Position numbers and translations under genes: made by a program. From Liolophura sinensis (Eukaryota > Mollusca > Polyplacophora > Chitonida > Chitonidae): 64,000 nt of DNA. The notes beneath the pieces were generated by a model. That model ran no database searches. It saw nothing but the letters and a program-made list of their open reading frames with translations, and was not told where the DNA came from. Shown here in pieces: positions 25,463 to 38,654 of the stretch (within the stretch, counting starts at the first letter, position 1; each line of letters opens with the position of its first letter). Where the stretch lies: positions 26,834 through 90,833 of the forward strand of contig NW_027018079.1 of the NCBI RefSeq assembly GCF_032854445.1, given 5' to 3'.

Positions 25463-28400
25463 GGCATCTCCAGCTGTTGAAAAATTGCAAATTTCCTTGG
25501 TTTCCATGGAGTAAGAGCCGTTGCTGGGCACGTGATCTTGACATCAATGATTATTCATTTGTGGCTACAGCCAAAAGTATTGGTCGGAGAGCAACGTGGT
25601 TTGCACCATTCGATTTCTCGTCAAAAAATACGTCGGATTAGCCTCTTACCAGCAGCATTGGAACATTTTTTCCACTTTTGGATTTTTGCCTGGTATTTTG
25701 TCTAATTGAAATCGGCTACATTAACTATGTACAATCGCGATTGGTCATTACTATATTCAACTTTTCATTATAAGTTATGTGCCCTTCGGTAGCCCAGACG
25801 ACGTCAAATCTTTGGGCCAAGCCCATTTAACTCACCCAGCAAATGTCTTACTTCTAAGTCGAAGACAAACTCAATGTCTTTATCTACATGTAGAAAAACC
25901 ACACCATTTGTATATAAAAAAAACACAAGGTACATGATAAAGTCTGCTGTAAAAAGTACAATTGAACACTGACCCACATCAATAAGGTGCCAAAAGATGC
26001 GCAATTGGGCCAGGCATCTCCAGCTGTTGAAAAATTGCAAATTTCCTTGGTTTCCATGGAGTAAGAGCCGTTGCTGGGCACGTGATCTTGACATCAATGA
26101 TTATTCATTTGTGGCTACAGCCAAAAGTATTGGTCGGAGAGCAACGCGGTTTGCACCATTCGATTTCTCGTCAAAAAATACGTCGGATTAGCCTCTTACC
26201 AGCAGCATTGGAACAGTTTTTCCACTTTTGGATTTTTGCCTGGTATTTTTTCTAATTGAAATCGGCTACATTAACTATGTACAATGGCGACTGGTCATTA
26301 CTATATTCAACTTTTCATTATAAGTTATGTGCCCTTCGGTAGCCCAGACGACGTCAAATCTTTGGGCCAAGCCCATTTAACTCACCCAGTAAATGTCTTA
26401 CTTCTAAGTCGAAGACAAACTCAAAGTCTTTATCTACATGTAGAAAAACCACACCATTTGTATATAAAAAACACACAAGGTACTTGATACAGTCCGCTGT
26501 AAAAAGTACAATTGAACACTGACCCACATCAATAAGGTGCCAAAAGATGCGCAATTGGGCCAGACATCTCCAGCTGTTGAAAAATTGCAAATTTCCTTGG
26601 TTACCATGGAGTAAGAGCCGTTGCTGGGCACGTGATCTTGACATCAATGATTATTCATTTGTGGCTACAGCCAAAAGTATTGGTCGGAGAGCAACGCGGT
26701 TTGCACCATTCGATTTCTCGTCAAAAACTACGTCGGATTAGCCTCTTACCAGCAGCATTGGAACAGTTTTTCTACTTTTGGATTTTTGCCTGGTCTTTTT
26801 GCTAACTGATTTCGGCAACATTAACTATGTACAATCGCGACTGGTCATTACTATATTCAACTTTTCATTATAAGTTATGTGCCCTTCGGTAGCCCAGACG
26901 ACGTCAAATCTTTGGGCCAAGCCCATTTAACTCACCCAGCAAATGTCTTACTTCTAAGTCGAAGACAAACTCAATGTCTTTATCTACATGTAGAAAAACC
27001 ACACCATTTGTATATAAAAAAAACACAAGGTACTTGATACAGTCCGCTGTAAAAAGTACAATTGAACACTGACCCACATCAATAAGGTGCCAAAAGATGC
27101 GCAATTGGGTCAGGCATCTCCAGCTGTTGAAAAATTGCAAATTTCCTTGGTTTCCATGGAGTAAGAGCCGTTGCTGGGCACGTGATCTTGACATCAATGA
27201 TTATTCATTTGTGGCTACAGCCAAAAGTATTGGTCGGAGAGCAACGTGGTTTGCACCATTCGATTTCTCGTCAAAAAATACGTCGGATTAGCCTCTTACC
27301 AGCAGCATTGGAACATTTTTTCCACTTTTGGATTTTTGCCTGGTATTTTGTCTAATTGAAATCGGCTACATTAACTATGTACAATCGCGACTGGTCATTA
27401 CTATATTCAACTTTTCATTATAAGTTATGTGCCCTTCGGTAGCCCAGACGACGTCAAATCTTTGGGCCAAGCCCATTTAACTCACCCAGCAAATGTCTTA
27501 CTTCTAAGTCGAAGACAAACTCAATGTCTTTATCTACATGTAGAAAAACCACACCATTTGTATATAAAAAAAAACACAAGGTACATGATAAAGTCTGCTG
27601 TAAAAAGTACAATTGAACACTGACCCACATCAATAAGGTGCCAAAAGATGCGCAATTGGGCCAGGCATCTCCAGCTGTTGAAAAATTGCAAATTTCCTTG
27701 GTTTCCATGGAGTAAGAGCCGTTGCTGGGCACGTGATCTTGACATCAATGATTATTCATTTGTGGCTACAGCCAAAAGTATTGGTCGGAGAGCAACGCGG
27801 TTTGCACCATTCGATTTCTCGTCAAAAAATACGTCGGATTAGCCTCTTACCAGTAGCATTGGAACAGTTTTTCTACTTTTGGATTTTTGCCTGGTCTTTT
27901 TGCGAATTGAAATCGGCTACATTAACTATGTACAATCGCGACTGGTCATTACTATATTCAACTTTTCATTATAAGTTATGTGCCCTTCGGTAGCCCAGAC
28001 GACGTCAAATCTTTGGGCAAAGCCCATTTAACTCACCCAGCAAATGTCTTACTTCTAAGTCGAAGACAAACTCAATGTCTTTATCTACATGTAGAAAAAC
28101 CACACCATTTGTATATAAAAAAAACACAAGGTACATGATAAAGTCTGCTGTAAAAAGTACAATTGAACACTGACCCACATCAATAAGGTGCCAAATGATG
28201 CGCAATTGGGCCAGGCATCTCCAGCTGTTGAAAAATTGCAAATTTCCTTGGTTTCCATGGAGTAAGAGCCGTTGCTGGGCACGTGATCTTGACATCAATG
28301 ATTATTCATTTGTGGCTACAGCCAAAAGTATTGGTCGGAGAGCAACGCGGTTTGCACCATTCGATTTCTCGTCAAAAAATACGTCGGATTAGCCTCTTAC

Positions 28401-28747
28401 CAGCAGCATTGGAACAGTTTTTCTACTTTTGGATTTTTGCCTGGTCTTTTTGCGAATTGAAATCGGCTACATTAACTATGTACAATCGCGACTGGTCATT
28501 ACTATATTCAACTTTTCATTATAAGTTATGTGCCCTTCGGTAGCCCAGACGACGTCAAATCTTTGGGCCAAGCCCATTTAACTCACCCAGCAGTTGTCTT
28601 ACTTCTAAGTCGAAGACAAACTCAATGTCTTTATCTACATGTAGAAAAACCACACCATTTGTATATAAAAAAAACACAAGGTACTTGATACAGTCCGCTG
28701 TAAAAAGTACAATTGAACACTGACCCACATCAATAAGGTGCCAAAAG
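25447..28747. repeat. Domain II six-monomer higher-order repeat, copy 2
   Basis: Monomers 25447, 25997, 26547, 27097, 27648 and 28198 match copy 1. Differences seen are ACAATGGCG near 26284, AAAAGTAC versus AAAAGGAC before 26547, AACGCGG versus AACGTGG in 27648, and A-run length. Monomer 25447 is entered through a chimeric junction (25287-25462). Confidence 0.92.
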
Positions 28748-29847
28748 ATGCGCAATTGGGCCAGGCATCCCCAGCTGTTGAAAAATTGCAAATTTCCTTG
28801 GTTTCCATGGAGTAAGAGCCGTTGCTGGGCACGTGATCTTGACATCAATGATTATTCATTTGTGGCTACAGCCAAAAGTATTGGTCGGAGAGCAACGCGG
28901 TTTGCACCATTCGATTTCTCGTCAAAAAATACGTCGGATTAGCCTCTTACCAGCAGCATTGGAACAGTTTTTCTACTTTTGGATTTTTGCCTGGTCTTTT
29001 TGCTAACTGATTTCGGCAACATTAACTATGTACAATCGCGACTGGTCATTACTATATTCAACTTTCATTATAAGTTATGTGCCCTTCGGTAGCCCAGAAC
29101 GACGTCAAATCTTTGGGCCAAGCCCATTTAACTCACCCAGCAAATGTCTTACTTCTAAGTCGAAGACAAACTCAATGTCTTTATCTACATGTAGAAAAAC
29201 CACACCATTTGTATATAAAAAAAACACAAGGTACTTGATACAGTCCGCTGTAAAAAGTACAATTGAACACTGACCCACATCAATAAGGTGCCAAAAGATG
29301 CGCAATTGGGTCAGGCATCTCCAGCTGTTGAAAAATTGCAAATTTCCTTGGTTTCCATGGAGTAAGAGCCGTTGCTGGGCACGTGATCTTGACATCAATG
29401 ATTATTCATTTGTGGCTACAGCCAAAAGTATTGGTCGGAGAGCAACGCGGTTTGCACCATTCGATTTCTCGTCAAAAAATACGTCGGATTAGCCTCTTAC
29501 CAGCAGCATTGGAACAGTTTTTCCACTTTTGGATTTTTGCCTGGTATTTTTTCTAATTGAAATCGGCTACATTAACTATGTACAATCGCGACTGGTCATT
29601 ACTATATTCAACTTTTCATTATAAGTTATGTGCCCTTCGGTAGCCCAGACGACGTCAAATCTTTGGGCCAAGCCCATTTAACTCACCCAGCAAATGTCTT
29701 ACTTCTAAGTCGAAGACAAACTCAATGTCTTTATCTACATGTAGAAAAACCACACCATTTGTATATAAAAAAAACACAAGGTACTTGATACAGTCCGCTG
29801 TAAAAAGTACAATTGAACACTGACCCACATCAATAAGGTGCCAAAAG
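27097..29847. repeat. Domain II five-monomer higher-order repeat, copy 1
   Basis: Monomers 27097, 27648, 28198, 28748 and 29298 recur at 29848-32598 (offset 2751). Order markers are GAACATTTTTTCC, CAGTAGCATT, CCAAATGATG, and GGCATCCCC with GCTAACTGATTTCGG. The fifth member differs between copies. This unit overlaps the end of the preceding six-monomer unit. Confidence 0.9.
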
Positions 29848-32598
29848 ATGCGCAATTGGGTCAGGCATCTCCAGCTGTTGAAAAATTGCAAATTTCCTTG
29901 GTTTCCATGGAGTAAGAGCCGTTGCTGGGCACGTGATCTTGACATCAATGATTATTCATTTGTGGCTACAGCCAAAAGTATTGGTCGGAGAGCAACGTGG
30001 TTTGCACCATTCGATTTCTCGTCAAAAAATACGTCGGATTAGCCTCTTACCAGCAGCATTGGAACATTTTTTCCACTTTTGGATTTTTGCCTGGTATTTT
30101 GTCTAATTGAAATCGGCTACATTAACTATGTACAATCGCGACTGGTCATTACTATATTCAACTTTTCATTATAAGTTATGTGCCCTTCGGTAGCCCAGAC
30201 GACGTCAAATCTTTGGGCCAAGCCCATTTAACTCACCCAGCAAATGTCTTACTTCTAAGTCGAAGACAAACTCAATGTCTTTATCTACATGTAGAAAAAC
30301 CACACCATTTGTATATAAAAAAAAACACAAGGTACATGATAAAGTCTGCTGTAAAAAGTACAATTGAACACTGACCCACATCAATAAGGTGCCAAAAGAT
30401 GCGCAATTGGGCCAGGCATCTCCAGCTGTTGAAAAATTGCAAATTTCCTTGGTTTCCATGGAGTAAGAGCCGTTGCTGGGCACGTGATCTTGACATCAAT
30501 GATTATTCATTTGTGGCTACAGCCAAAAGTATTGGTCGGAGAGCAACGCGGTTTGCACCATTCGATTTCTCGTCAAAAAATACGTCGGATTAGCCTCTTA
30601 CCAGTAGCATTGGAACAGTTTTTCTACTTTTGGATTTTTGCCTGGTCTTTTTGCGAATTGAAATCGGCTACATTAACTATGTACAATCGCGACTGGTCAT
30701 TACTATATTCAACTTTTCATTATAAGTTATGTGCCCTTCGGTAGCCCAGACGACGTCAAATCTTTGGGCAAAGCCCATTTAACTCACCCAGCAAATGTCT
30801 TACTTCTAAGTCGAAGACAAACTCAATGTCTTTATCTACATGTAGAAAAACCACACCATTTGTATATAAAAAAAACACAAGGTACATGATAAAGTCTGCT
30901 GTAAAAAGTACAATTGAACACTGACCCACATCAATAAGGTGCCAAATGATGCGCAATTGGGCCAGGCATCTCCAGCTGTTGAAAAATTGCAAATTTCCTT
31001 GGTTTCCATGGAGTAAGAGCCGTTGCTGGGCACGTGATCTTGACATCAATGATTATTCATTTGTGGCTACAGCCAAAAGTATTGGTCGGAGAGCAACGCG
31101 GTTTGCACCATTCGATTTCTCGTCAAAAAATACGTCGGATTAGCCTCTTACCAGCAGCATTGGAACAGTTTTTCTACTTTTGGATTTTTGCCTGGTCTTT
31201 TTGCGAATTGAAATCGGCTACATTAACTATGTACAATCGCGACTGGTCATTACTATATTCAACTTTTCATTATAAGTTATGTGCCCTTCGGTAGCCCAGA
31301 CGACGTCAAATCTTTGGGCCAAGCCCATTTAACTCACCCAGCAGTTGTCTTACTTCTAAGTCGAAGACAAACTCAATGTCTTTATCTACATGTAGAAAAA
31401 CCACACCATTTGTATATAAAAAAAACACAAGGTACTTGATACAGTCCGCTGTAAAAAGTACAATTGAACACTGACCCACATCAATAAGGTGCCAAAAGAT
31501 GCGCAATTGGGCCAGGCATCCCCAGCTGTTGAAAAATTGCAAATTTCCTTGGTTTCCATGGAGTAAGAGCCGTTGCTGGGCACGTGATCTTGACATCAAT
31601 GATTATTCATTTGTGGCTACAGCCAAAAGTATTGGTCGGAGAGCAACGCGGTTTGCACCATTCGATTTCTCGTCAAAAAATACGTCGGATTAGCCTCTTA
31701 CCAGCAGCATTGGAACAGTTTTTCTACTTTTGGATTTTTGCCTGGTCTTTTTGCTAACTGATTTCGGCAACATTAACTATGTACAATCGCGACTGGTCAT
31801 TACTATATTCAACTTTTCATTATAAGTTATGTGCCCTTCGGTAGCCCAGACGACGTCAAATCTTTGGGCCAAGCCCATTTAACTCATCCAGCAAATGTCT
31901 TACTTCTAAGTCGAAGACAAACTCAATGTCTTTATCTACATGTAGAAAAACCACACCATTTGTATATAAAAAAAACACAAGGTACTTGATATAGTCCGCT
32001 GTAAAAAGTACAATTGAACACTGACCCACATCAATAAGGTGCCCAAAGATGCGCAATTGGGTCAGGCATCTCCAGCTGTTGAAAAATTGCAAATTTCCTT
32101 GGTTTCCATGGAGTAAGAGCCGTTGCTGGGCACGTGATCTTGACATCAATGATTATTCATTTGTGGCTACAGCCAAAAGTATTGGTCGGAGAGCAACGCG
32201 GTTTGCACCATTCGATTTCTCGTCAAAAAATACGTCGGATTAGCCTCTTACCAGCAGCATTGGAACAGTTTTTCCACTTTGGGATTTTTGCCAGGTCTTT
32301 TTGCTAATTGAAATCGGCTACATTAACTATGTACAATCGCGACTGGTCATTACTATATTCAACTTTTCATTATAAGTTATGTGGCCTTCGGTAGCCCAGA
32401 CGACGTCAAATCTTTGGGCCAAGCCCATTTAACTCACCCAGCAAATGTCTTACTTCTAAGTCGAAGACAAACTCAATGTCTTTATCTACATGTAGAAAAA
32501 CCACACCATTTGTATATAAAAAACACACAAGGTACTTGATACAGTCCGCTGTAAAAAGGACAATTGAACACTGACCCACATCAATAAGGTGCCAAAAG
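29848..32598. repeat. Domain II five-monomer higher-order repeat, copy 2
   Basis: Monomers 29848, 30399, 30949, 31499 and 32049 follow the same order as 27097-29847. The fifth (32049, GTGCCCAAAG, GGGTCAGG, CTTTGGGATTTTTGCCAGG) is not like 29298 but matches 20497. It is preceded by GATATAGTCC, also seen only before 20497. The pair 31499-32049 is therefore a second copy of 19947-20497. Confidence 0.88.
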
Positions 32599-34250
32599 AT
32601 GCGCAATTGGGCCAGACATCTCCAGCTGTTGAAAAATTGCAAATTTCCTTGGTTTCCATGGAGTAAGAGCCGTTGCTGGGCACGTGATCTTGACATCAAT
32701 GATTATTCATTTGTGGCTACAGCCAAAAGTATTGGTCGGAGAGCAACGCGGTTTGCACCATTCGATTTCTCGTCAAAAACTACGTCGGATTAGCCTCTTA
32801 CCAGCAGCATTGGAACAGTTTTTCTACTTTTGGATTTTTGCCTGGTCTTTTTGCTAACTGATTTCGGCAACATTAACTATGTACAATCGCGACTGGTCAT
32901 TACTATATTCAACTTTTCATTATAAGTTATGTGCCCTTCGGTAGCCCAGACGACGTCAAATCTTTGGGCCAAGCCCATTTAACTCACCCAGCAAATGTCT
33001 TACTTCTAAGTCGAAGACAAACTCAATGTCTTTATCTACATGTAGAAAAACCACACCATTTGTATATAAAAAAAAACACAAGGTACTTGATACAGTCCGC
33101 TGTAAAAAGTACAATTGAACACTGACCCACATCAATAAGGTGCCAAAAGATGCGCAATTGGGTCAGGCATCTCCAGCTGTTGAAAAATTGCAAATTTCCT
33201 TGGTTTCCATGGAGTAAGAGCCGTTGCTGGGCACGTGATCTTGACATCAATGATTATTCATTTGTGGCTACAGCCAAAAGTATTGGTCGGAGAGCAACGT
33301 GGTTTGCACCATTCGATTTCTCGTCAAAAAATACGTCGGATTAGCCTCTTACCAGCAGCATTGGAACATTTTTTCCACTTTTGGATTTTTGCCTGGTATT
33401 TTGTCTAATTGAAATCGGCTACATTAACTATGTACAATCGCGACTGGTCATTACTATATTCAACTTTTCATTATAAGTTATGTGCCCTTCGGTAGCCCAG
33501 ACGACGTCAAATCTTTGGGCCAAGCCCATTTAACTCACCCAGCAAATGTCTTACTTCTAAGTCGAAGACAAACTCAATGTCTTTATCTACATGTAGAAAA
33601 ACCACACCATTTGTATATAAAAAAAAACACAAGGTACATGATAAAGTCTGCTGTAAAAAGTACAATTGAACACTGACCCACATCAATAAGGTGCCAAAAG
33701 ATGCGCAATTGGGCCAGGCATCTCCAGCTGTTGAAAAATTGCAAATTTCCTTGGTTTCCATGGAGTAAGAGCCGTTGCTGGGCACGTGATCTTGACATCA
33801 ATGATTATTCATTTGTGGCTACAGCCAAAAGTATTGGTCGGAGAGCAACGCGGTTTGCACCATTCGATTTCTCGTCAAAAAATACGTCGGATTAGCCTCT
33901 TACCAGCAGCATTGGAACAGTTTTTCTACTTTTGGATTTTTGCCTGGTCTTTTTGCTAACTGATTTCGGCAACATTAACTATGTACAATCGCGACTGGTC
34001 ATTACTATATTCAACTTTTCATTATAAGTTATGTGGCCTTCGGTAGCCCAGACGACGTCAAATCTTTGGGCCAAGCCCATTTAACTCACCCAGCAAATGT
34101 CTTACTTCTAAGTCGAAGACAAACTAAATGTCTTTATCTACATGTAGAAAAACCAAACCATTTGTATATAAAAAAAACACAAGGTACTTGATACAGTCCG
34201 CTGTAAAAAGTACAATTGAACACTGATCCACATCAATAAGGTGCCAAAAG
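32599..34250. repeat. Domain II monomers 32599, 33150, 33701
   Basis: Monomer 32599 is the CAGACATC/AAACTACG type of 23247, placed directly after the 20497-type monomer 32049. The four monomers that stand between these types at 21047-23246 are missing here. Monomer 33150 is the GAACATTTTTTCC type and 33701 follows a GATAAAG junction but ends GCTAACTGATTTCGG. The arrangement suggests loss of four monomers by unequal exchange. Confidence 0.8.
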
Positions 34251-37200
34251 ATGCGCAATTGGGCCAGGCATCTCCAGCTGTTGAAAAATTGCAAATTTCC
34301 TTGGTTTCCATGGAGTAAGAGCCGTTGCTGGGCACGTGATCTTGACATCAATGATTATTCATTTGTGGCTACAGCCAAAAGTATTGGTCGGAGAGCAACG
34401 CGGTTTGCACCATTCGATTTCTCGTCAAAAAATACGTCGGATTAGCCTCTTACCAGCAGCATTGGAACAGTTTTTCCACTTTGGGATTTTTGCCAGGTCT
34501 TTTTGCTAATTGAAATCGGCTACATTAACTATGTACAATCGCGACTGGTCATTACTATATTCAACTTTTCATTATAAGTTATGTGGCCTTTGGTAGCCCA
34601 GACGACGTCAAATCTTTGGGCCAAGCCCATTTAACTCACCCAGCAAATGTCTTACTTCTAAGTCGAAGACAAACTCAATGTCTTTATCTACATGTAGAAA
34701 AACCAAACCATTTGTATATAAAAAAAACACAAGGTACTTGATACAGTCCGCTGTAAAAAGTACAATTGAACACTGATCCACATCAATAAGGTGCCAAAAG
34801 ATGCGCAATTGGGCCAGGCATCTCCAGCTGTTGAAAAATTGCAAATTTCCTTGGTTTCCATGGAGTAAGAGCCGTTGCTGGGCACGTGATCTTGACATCA
34901 ATGATTATTCATTTGTGGCTACAGCCAAAAGTATTGGTCGGAGAGCAACGCGGTTTGCACCATTCGATTTCTCGTCAAAAAATACGTCGGATTAGCCTCT
35001 TACCAGCAGCATTGGAACAGTTTTTTCTACTTTTGGATTTTTGCCTGGTCTTTTTGCTAACTGATTTCGGCAACATTAACTATGTACAATCGCGACTGGT
35101 CATTACTATATTCAACTTTTCATTATAAGTTATGTGGCCTTCGGTAGCCCAGACGACGTCAAATCTTTGGGCCAAGCCCATTTAACTCACCCAGCAAATG
35201 TCTTACTTCTAAGTCGAAGACAAACTCAATGTCTTTATCTACATGTAGAAAAACCACACCATTTGTATATAAAAAAAACACAAGGTACTTGATACAGTCC
35301 GCTGTAAAAAGTACAATTGAACACTGACCCACATCAATAAGGTGCCAAAAGATGCGCAATTGGGTCAGGCATCTCCAGCTGTTGAAAAATTGCAAATTTC
35401 CTTGGTTTCCATGGAGTAAGAGCCGTTGCTGGGCACGTGATCTTGACATCAATGATTATTCATTTGTGGCTACAGCCAAAAGTATTGGTCGGAGAGCAAC
35501 GTGGTTTGCACCATTCGATTTCTCGTCAAAAAATACGTCGGATTAGCCTCTTACCAGCAGCATTGGAACATTTTTTCCACTTTTGGATTTTTGCCTGGTA
35601 TTTTGTCTAATTGAAATCGGCTACATTAACTATGTACAATCGCGATTGGTCATTACTATATTCAACTTTTCATTATAAGTTATGTGCCCTTCGGTAGCCC
35701 AGACGACGTCAAATCTTTGGGCCAAGCCCATTTAACTCACCCAGCAAATGTCTTACTTCTAAGTCGAAGACAAACTCAATGTCTTTATCTACATGTAGAA
35801 AAACCACACCATTTGTATATAAAAAAAACACAAGGTACATGATAAAGTCTGCTGTAAAAAGTACAATTGAACACTGACCCACATCAATAAGGTGCCAAAA
35901 GATGCGCAATTGGGCCAGGCATCTCCAGCTGTTGAAAAATTGCAAATTTCCTTGGTTTCCATGGAGTAAGAGCCGTTGCTGGGCACGTGATCTTGACATC
36001 AATGATTATTCATTTGTGGCTACAGCCAAAAGTATTGGTCGGAGAGCAACGCGGTTTGCACCATTCGATTTCTCGTCAAAAAATACGTCGGATTAGCCTC
36101 TTACCAGCAGCATTGGAACAGTTTTTCCACTTTTGGATTTTTGCCTGGTATTTTTTCTAATTGAAATCGGCTACATTAACTATGTACAATCGCGACTGGT
36201 CATTACTATATTCAACTTTTCATTATAAGTTATGTGCCCTTCGGTAGCCCAGACGACGTCAAATCTTTGGGCCAAGCCCATTTAACTCACCCAGAAAATG
36301 TCTTACTTCTAAGTCGAAGACAAACTCAAAGTCTTTATCTACATGTAGAAAAACCACACCATTTGTATATAAAAAAAACACAAGGTACTTGATACAGTCC
36401 GCTGTAAAAAGGACAATTGAACACTGACCCACATCAATAAGGTGCCAAAAGATGCGCAATTGGGCCAGACATCTCCAGCTGTTGAAAAATTGCAAATTTC
36501 CTTGGTTATCATGGAGTAAGAGCCGTTGCTGGGCACGTGATCTTGACATCAATGATTATTCATTTGTGGCTACAGCCAAAAGTATTGGTCGGGGAGCAAC
36601 GCGGTTTGCACCATTCGATTTCTCGTCAAAAACTACGTCGGATTAGCCTCTTACCAGCAGCATTGGAACAGTTTTTCTACTTTTGGATTTTTGCCTGGTC
36701 TTTTTGCTAACTGATTTCGGCAACATTAACTATGTACAATCGCGACTGGTCATTACTATATTCAACTTTTCATTATAAGTTATGTGCCCTTCGGTAGCCC
36801 AGACGACGTCAAATCTTTGGGCCAAGCCCATTTAACTCACCCAGCAAATGTCTTACTTCTAAGTCGAAGACAAACTCAATGTCTTTATCTACATGTAGAA
36901 AAACCACACCATTTGTATATAAAAAAAAACACAAGGTACTTGATACAGTCCGCTGTAAAAAGTACAATTGAACACTGACCCACATCAATAAGGTGCCAAA
37001 AGATGCGCAATTGGGTCAGGCATCTCCAGCTGTTGAAAAATTGCAAATTTCCTTGGTTTCCATGGAGTAAGAGCCGTTGCTGGGCACGTGATCTTGACAT
37101 CAATGATTATTCATTTGTGGCTACAGCCAAAAGTATTGGTCGGAGAGCAACGTGGTTTGCACCATTCGATTTCTCGTCAAAAAATACGTCGGATTAGCCT

Positions 37201-38654
37201 CTTACCAGCAGCATTGGAACATTTTTTCCACTTTTGGATTTTTGCCTGGTATTTTGTCTAATTGAAATCGGCTACATTAACTATGTACAATCGCGACTGG
37301 TCATTACTATATTCAACTTTTCATTATAAGTTATGTGGCCTTCGGTAGCCCAGACGACGTCAAATCTTTGGGCCAAGCCCATTTAACTCACCCAGCAAAT
37401 GTCTTACTTCTAAGTCGAAGACAAACTCAATGTCTTTATCTACATGTAGAAAAACCACACCATTTGTATATAAAAAAAAAACACAAGGTACATGATAAAG
37501 TCTGCTGTAAAAAGTACAATTGAACACTGACCCACATCAATAAGGTGCCAAAAGATGCGCAATTGGGCCAGGCATCTCCAGCTGTTGAAAAATTGCAAAT
37601 TTCCATGGTTTCCATGGAGTAAGAGCCGTTGCTGGGCACGTGATCTTGACATCAATGATTATTCATTTGTGGCTACAGCCAAAAGTATTGGTCGGAGAGC
37701 AACGTGGTTTGCACCATTCGATTTCTCGTCAAAAAATACGTCGGATTAGCCTCTTACCAGTAGCATTGGAACAGTTTTTCTACTTTTGGATTTTTGCCTG
37801 GTCTTTTTGCGAATTGAAATCGGCTACATTAACTATGTACAATCGCGACTGGTCATTACTATATTCAACTTTTCATTATAAGTTATGTGCCCTTCGGTAG
37901 CCCAGACGACGTCAAATCTTTGGGCAAAGCCCATTTAACTCACCCAGCAAATGTCTTACTTCTAAGTCGAAGACAAACTCAATGTCTTTATCTACATGTA
38001 GAAAAACCACACCATTTGTATATAAAAAAAACACAAGGTACATAATAAAGTCTGCTGTAAAAAGTACAATTGAACACTGACCCACATCAATAAGGTGCCA
38101 AATGATGCGCAATTGGGCCAGGCATCTCCAGCTGTTGAAAAATTGCAAATTTCCTTGGTTTCCATGGAGTAAGAGCCGTTGCTGGGCACGTGATCTTGAC
38201 ATCAATGATTATTCATTTGTGGCTACAGCCAAAAGTATTGGTCAGAGAGCAACGCGGTTTGCACCATTCGATTTCTCGTCAAAAAATACGTCGGATTAGC
38301 CTCTTACCAGCAGCATTGGAACAGTTTTTCTACTTTTGGATTTTTGCCTGGTCTTTTTGCGAATTGAAATCGGCTACATTAACTATGTACAATCGCGACT
38401 GGTCATTACTATATTCAACTTTTCATTATAAGTTATGTGCCCTTCGGTAGCCCAGACGACGTCAAATCTTTGGGCAAAGCCCATTTAACTCACCCAGCAA
38501 ATGTCTTACTTCTAAGTCGAAGACAAACTCAATGTCTTTATCTACATGTAGAAAAACCAAACCATTTGTATATAAAAAAAACACAAGGTACTTGATACAG
38601 TCCGCTGTAAAAAGTACAATTGAACACTGACCCACATCAATAAGGTGCCAAAAG
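34251..38654. repeat. Eight-monomer block, distant copy of 21047-25446
   Basis: Monomers 34251, 34801, 35352, 35902, 36452, 37003, 37555 and 38105 follow the type order of 21047 to 24897, displaced by about 13.2 kb (24 monomers). Shared rare markers are TGATCCAC and AACCAAACC (before 34251 and 34801), CGATTGG near 35642, CAAAGTC before 36452, CAGACATC/AAACTACG in 36452, CAGTAGCATT in 37555 and CCAAATGATG before 38105. Divergence (GTTATC, GGGGAGC, CCATGGTTTCC, CATAATAAAG) exceeds that between adjacent copies. Similarity ends near 38.45 kb. Confidence 0.88.
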
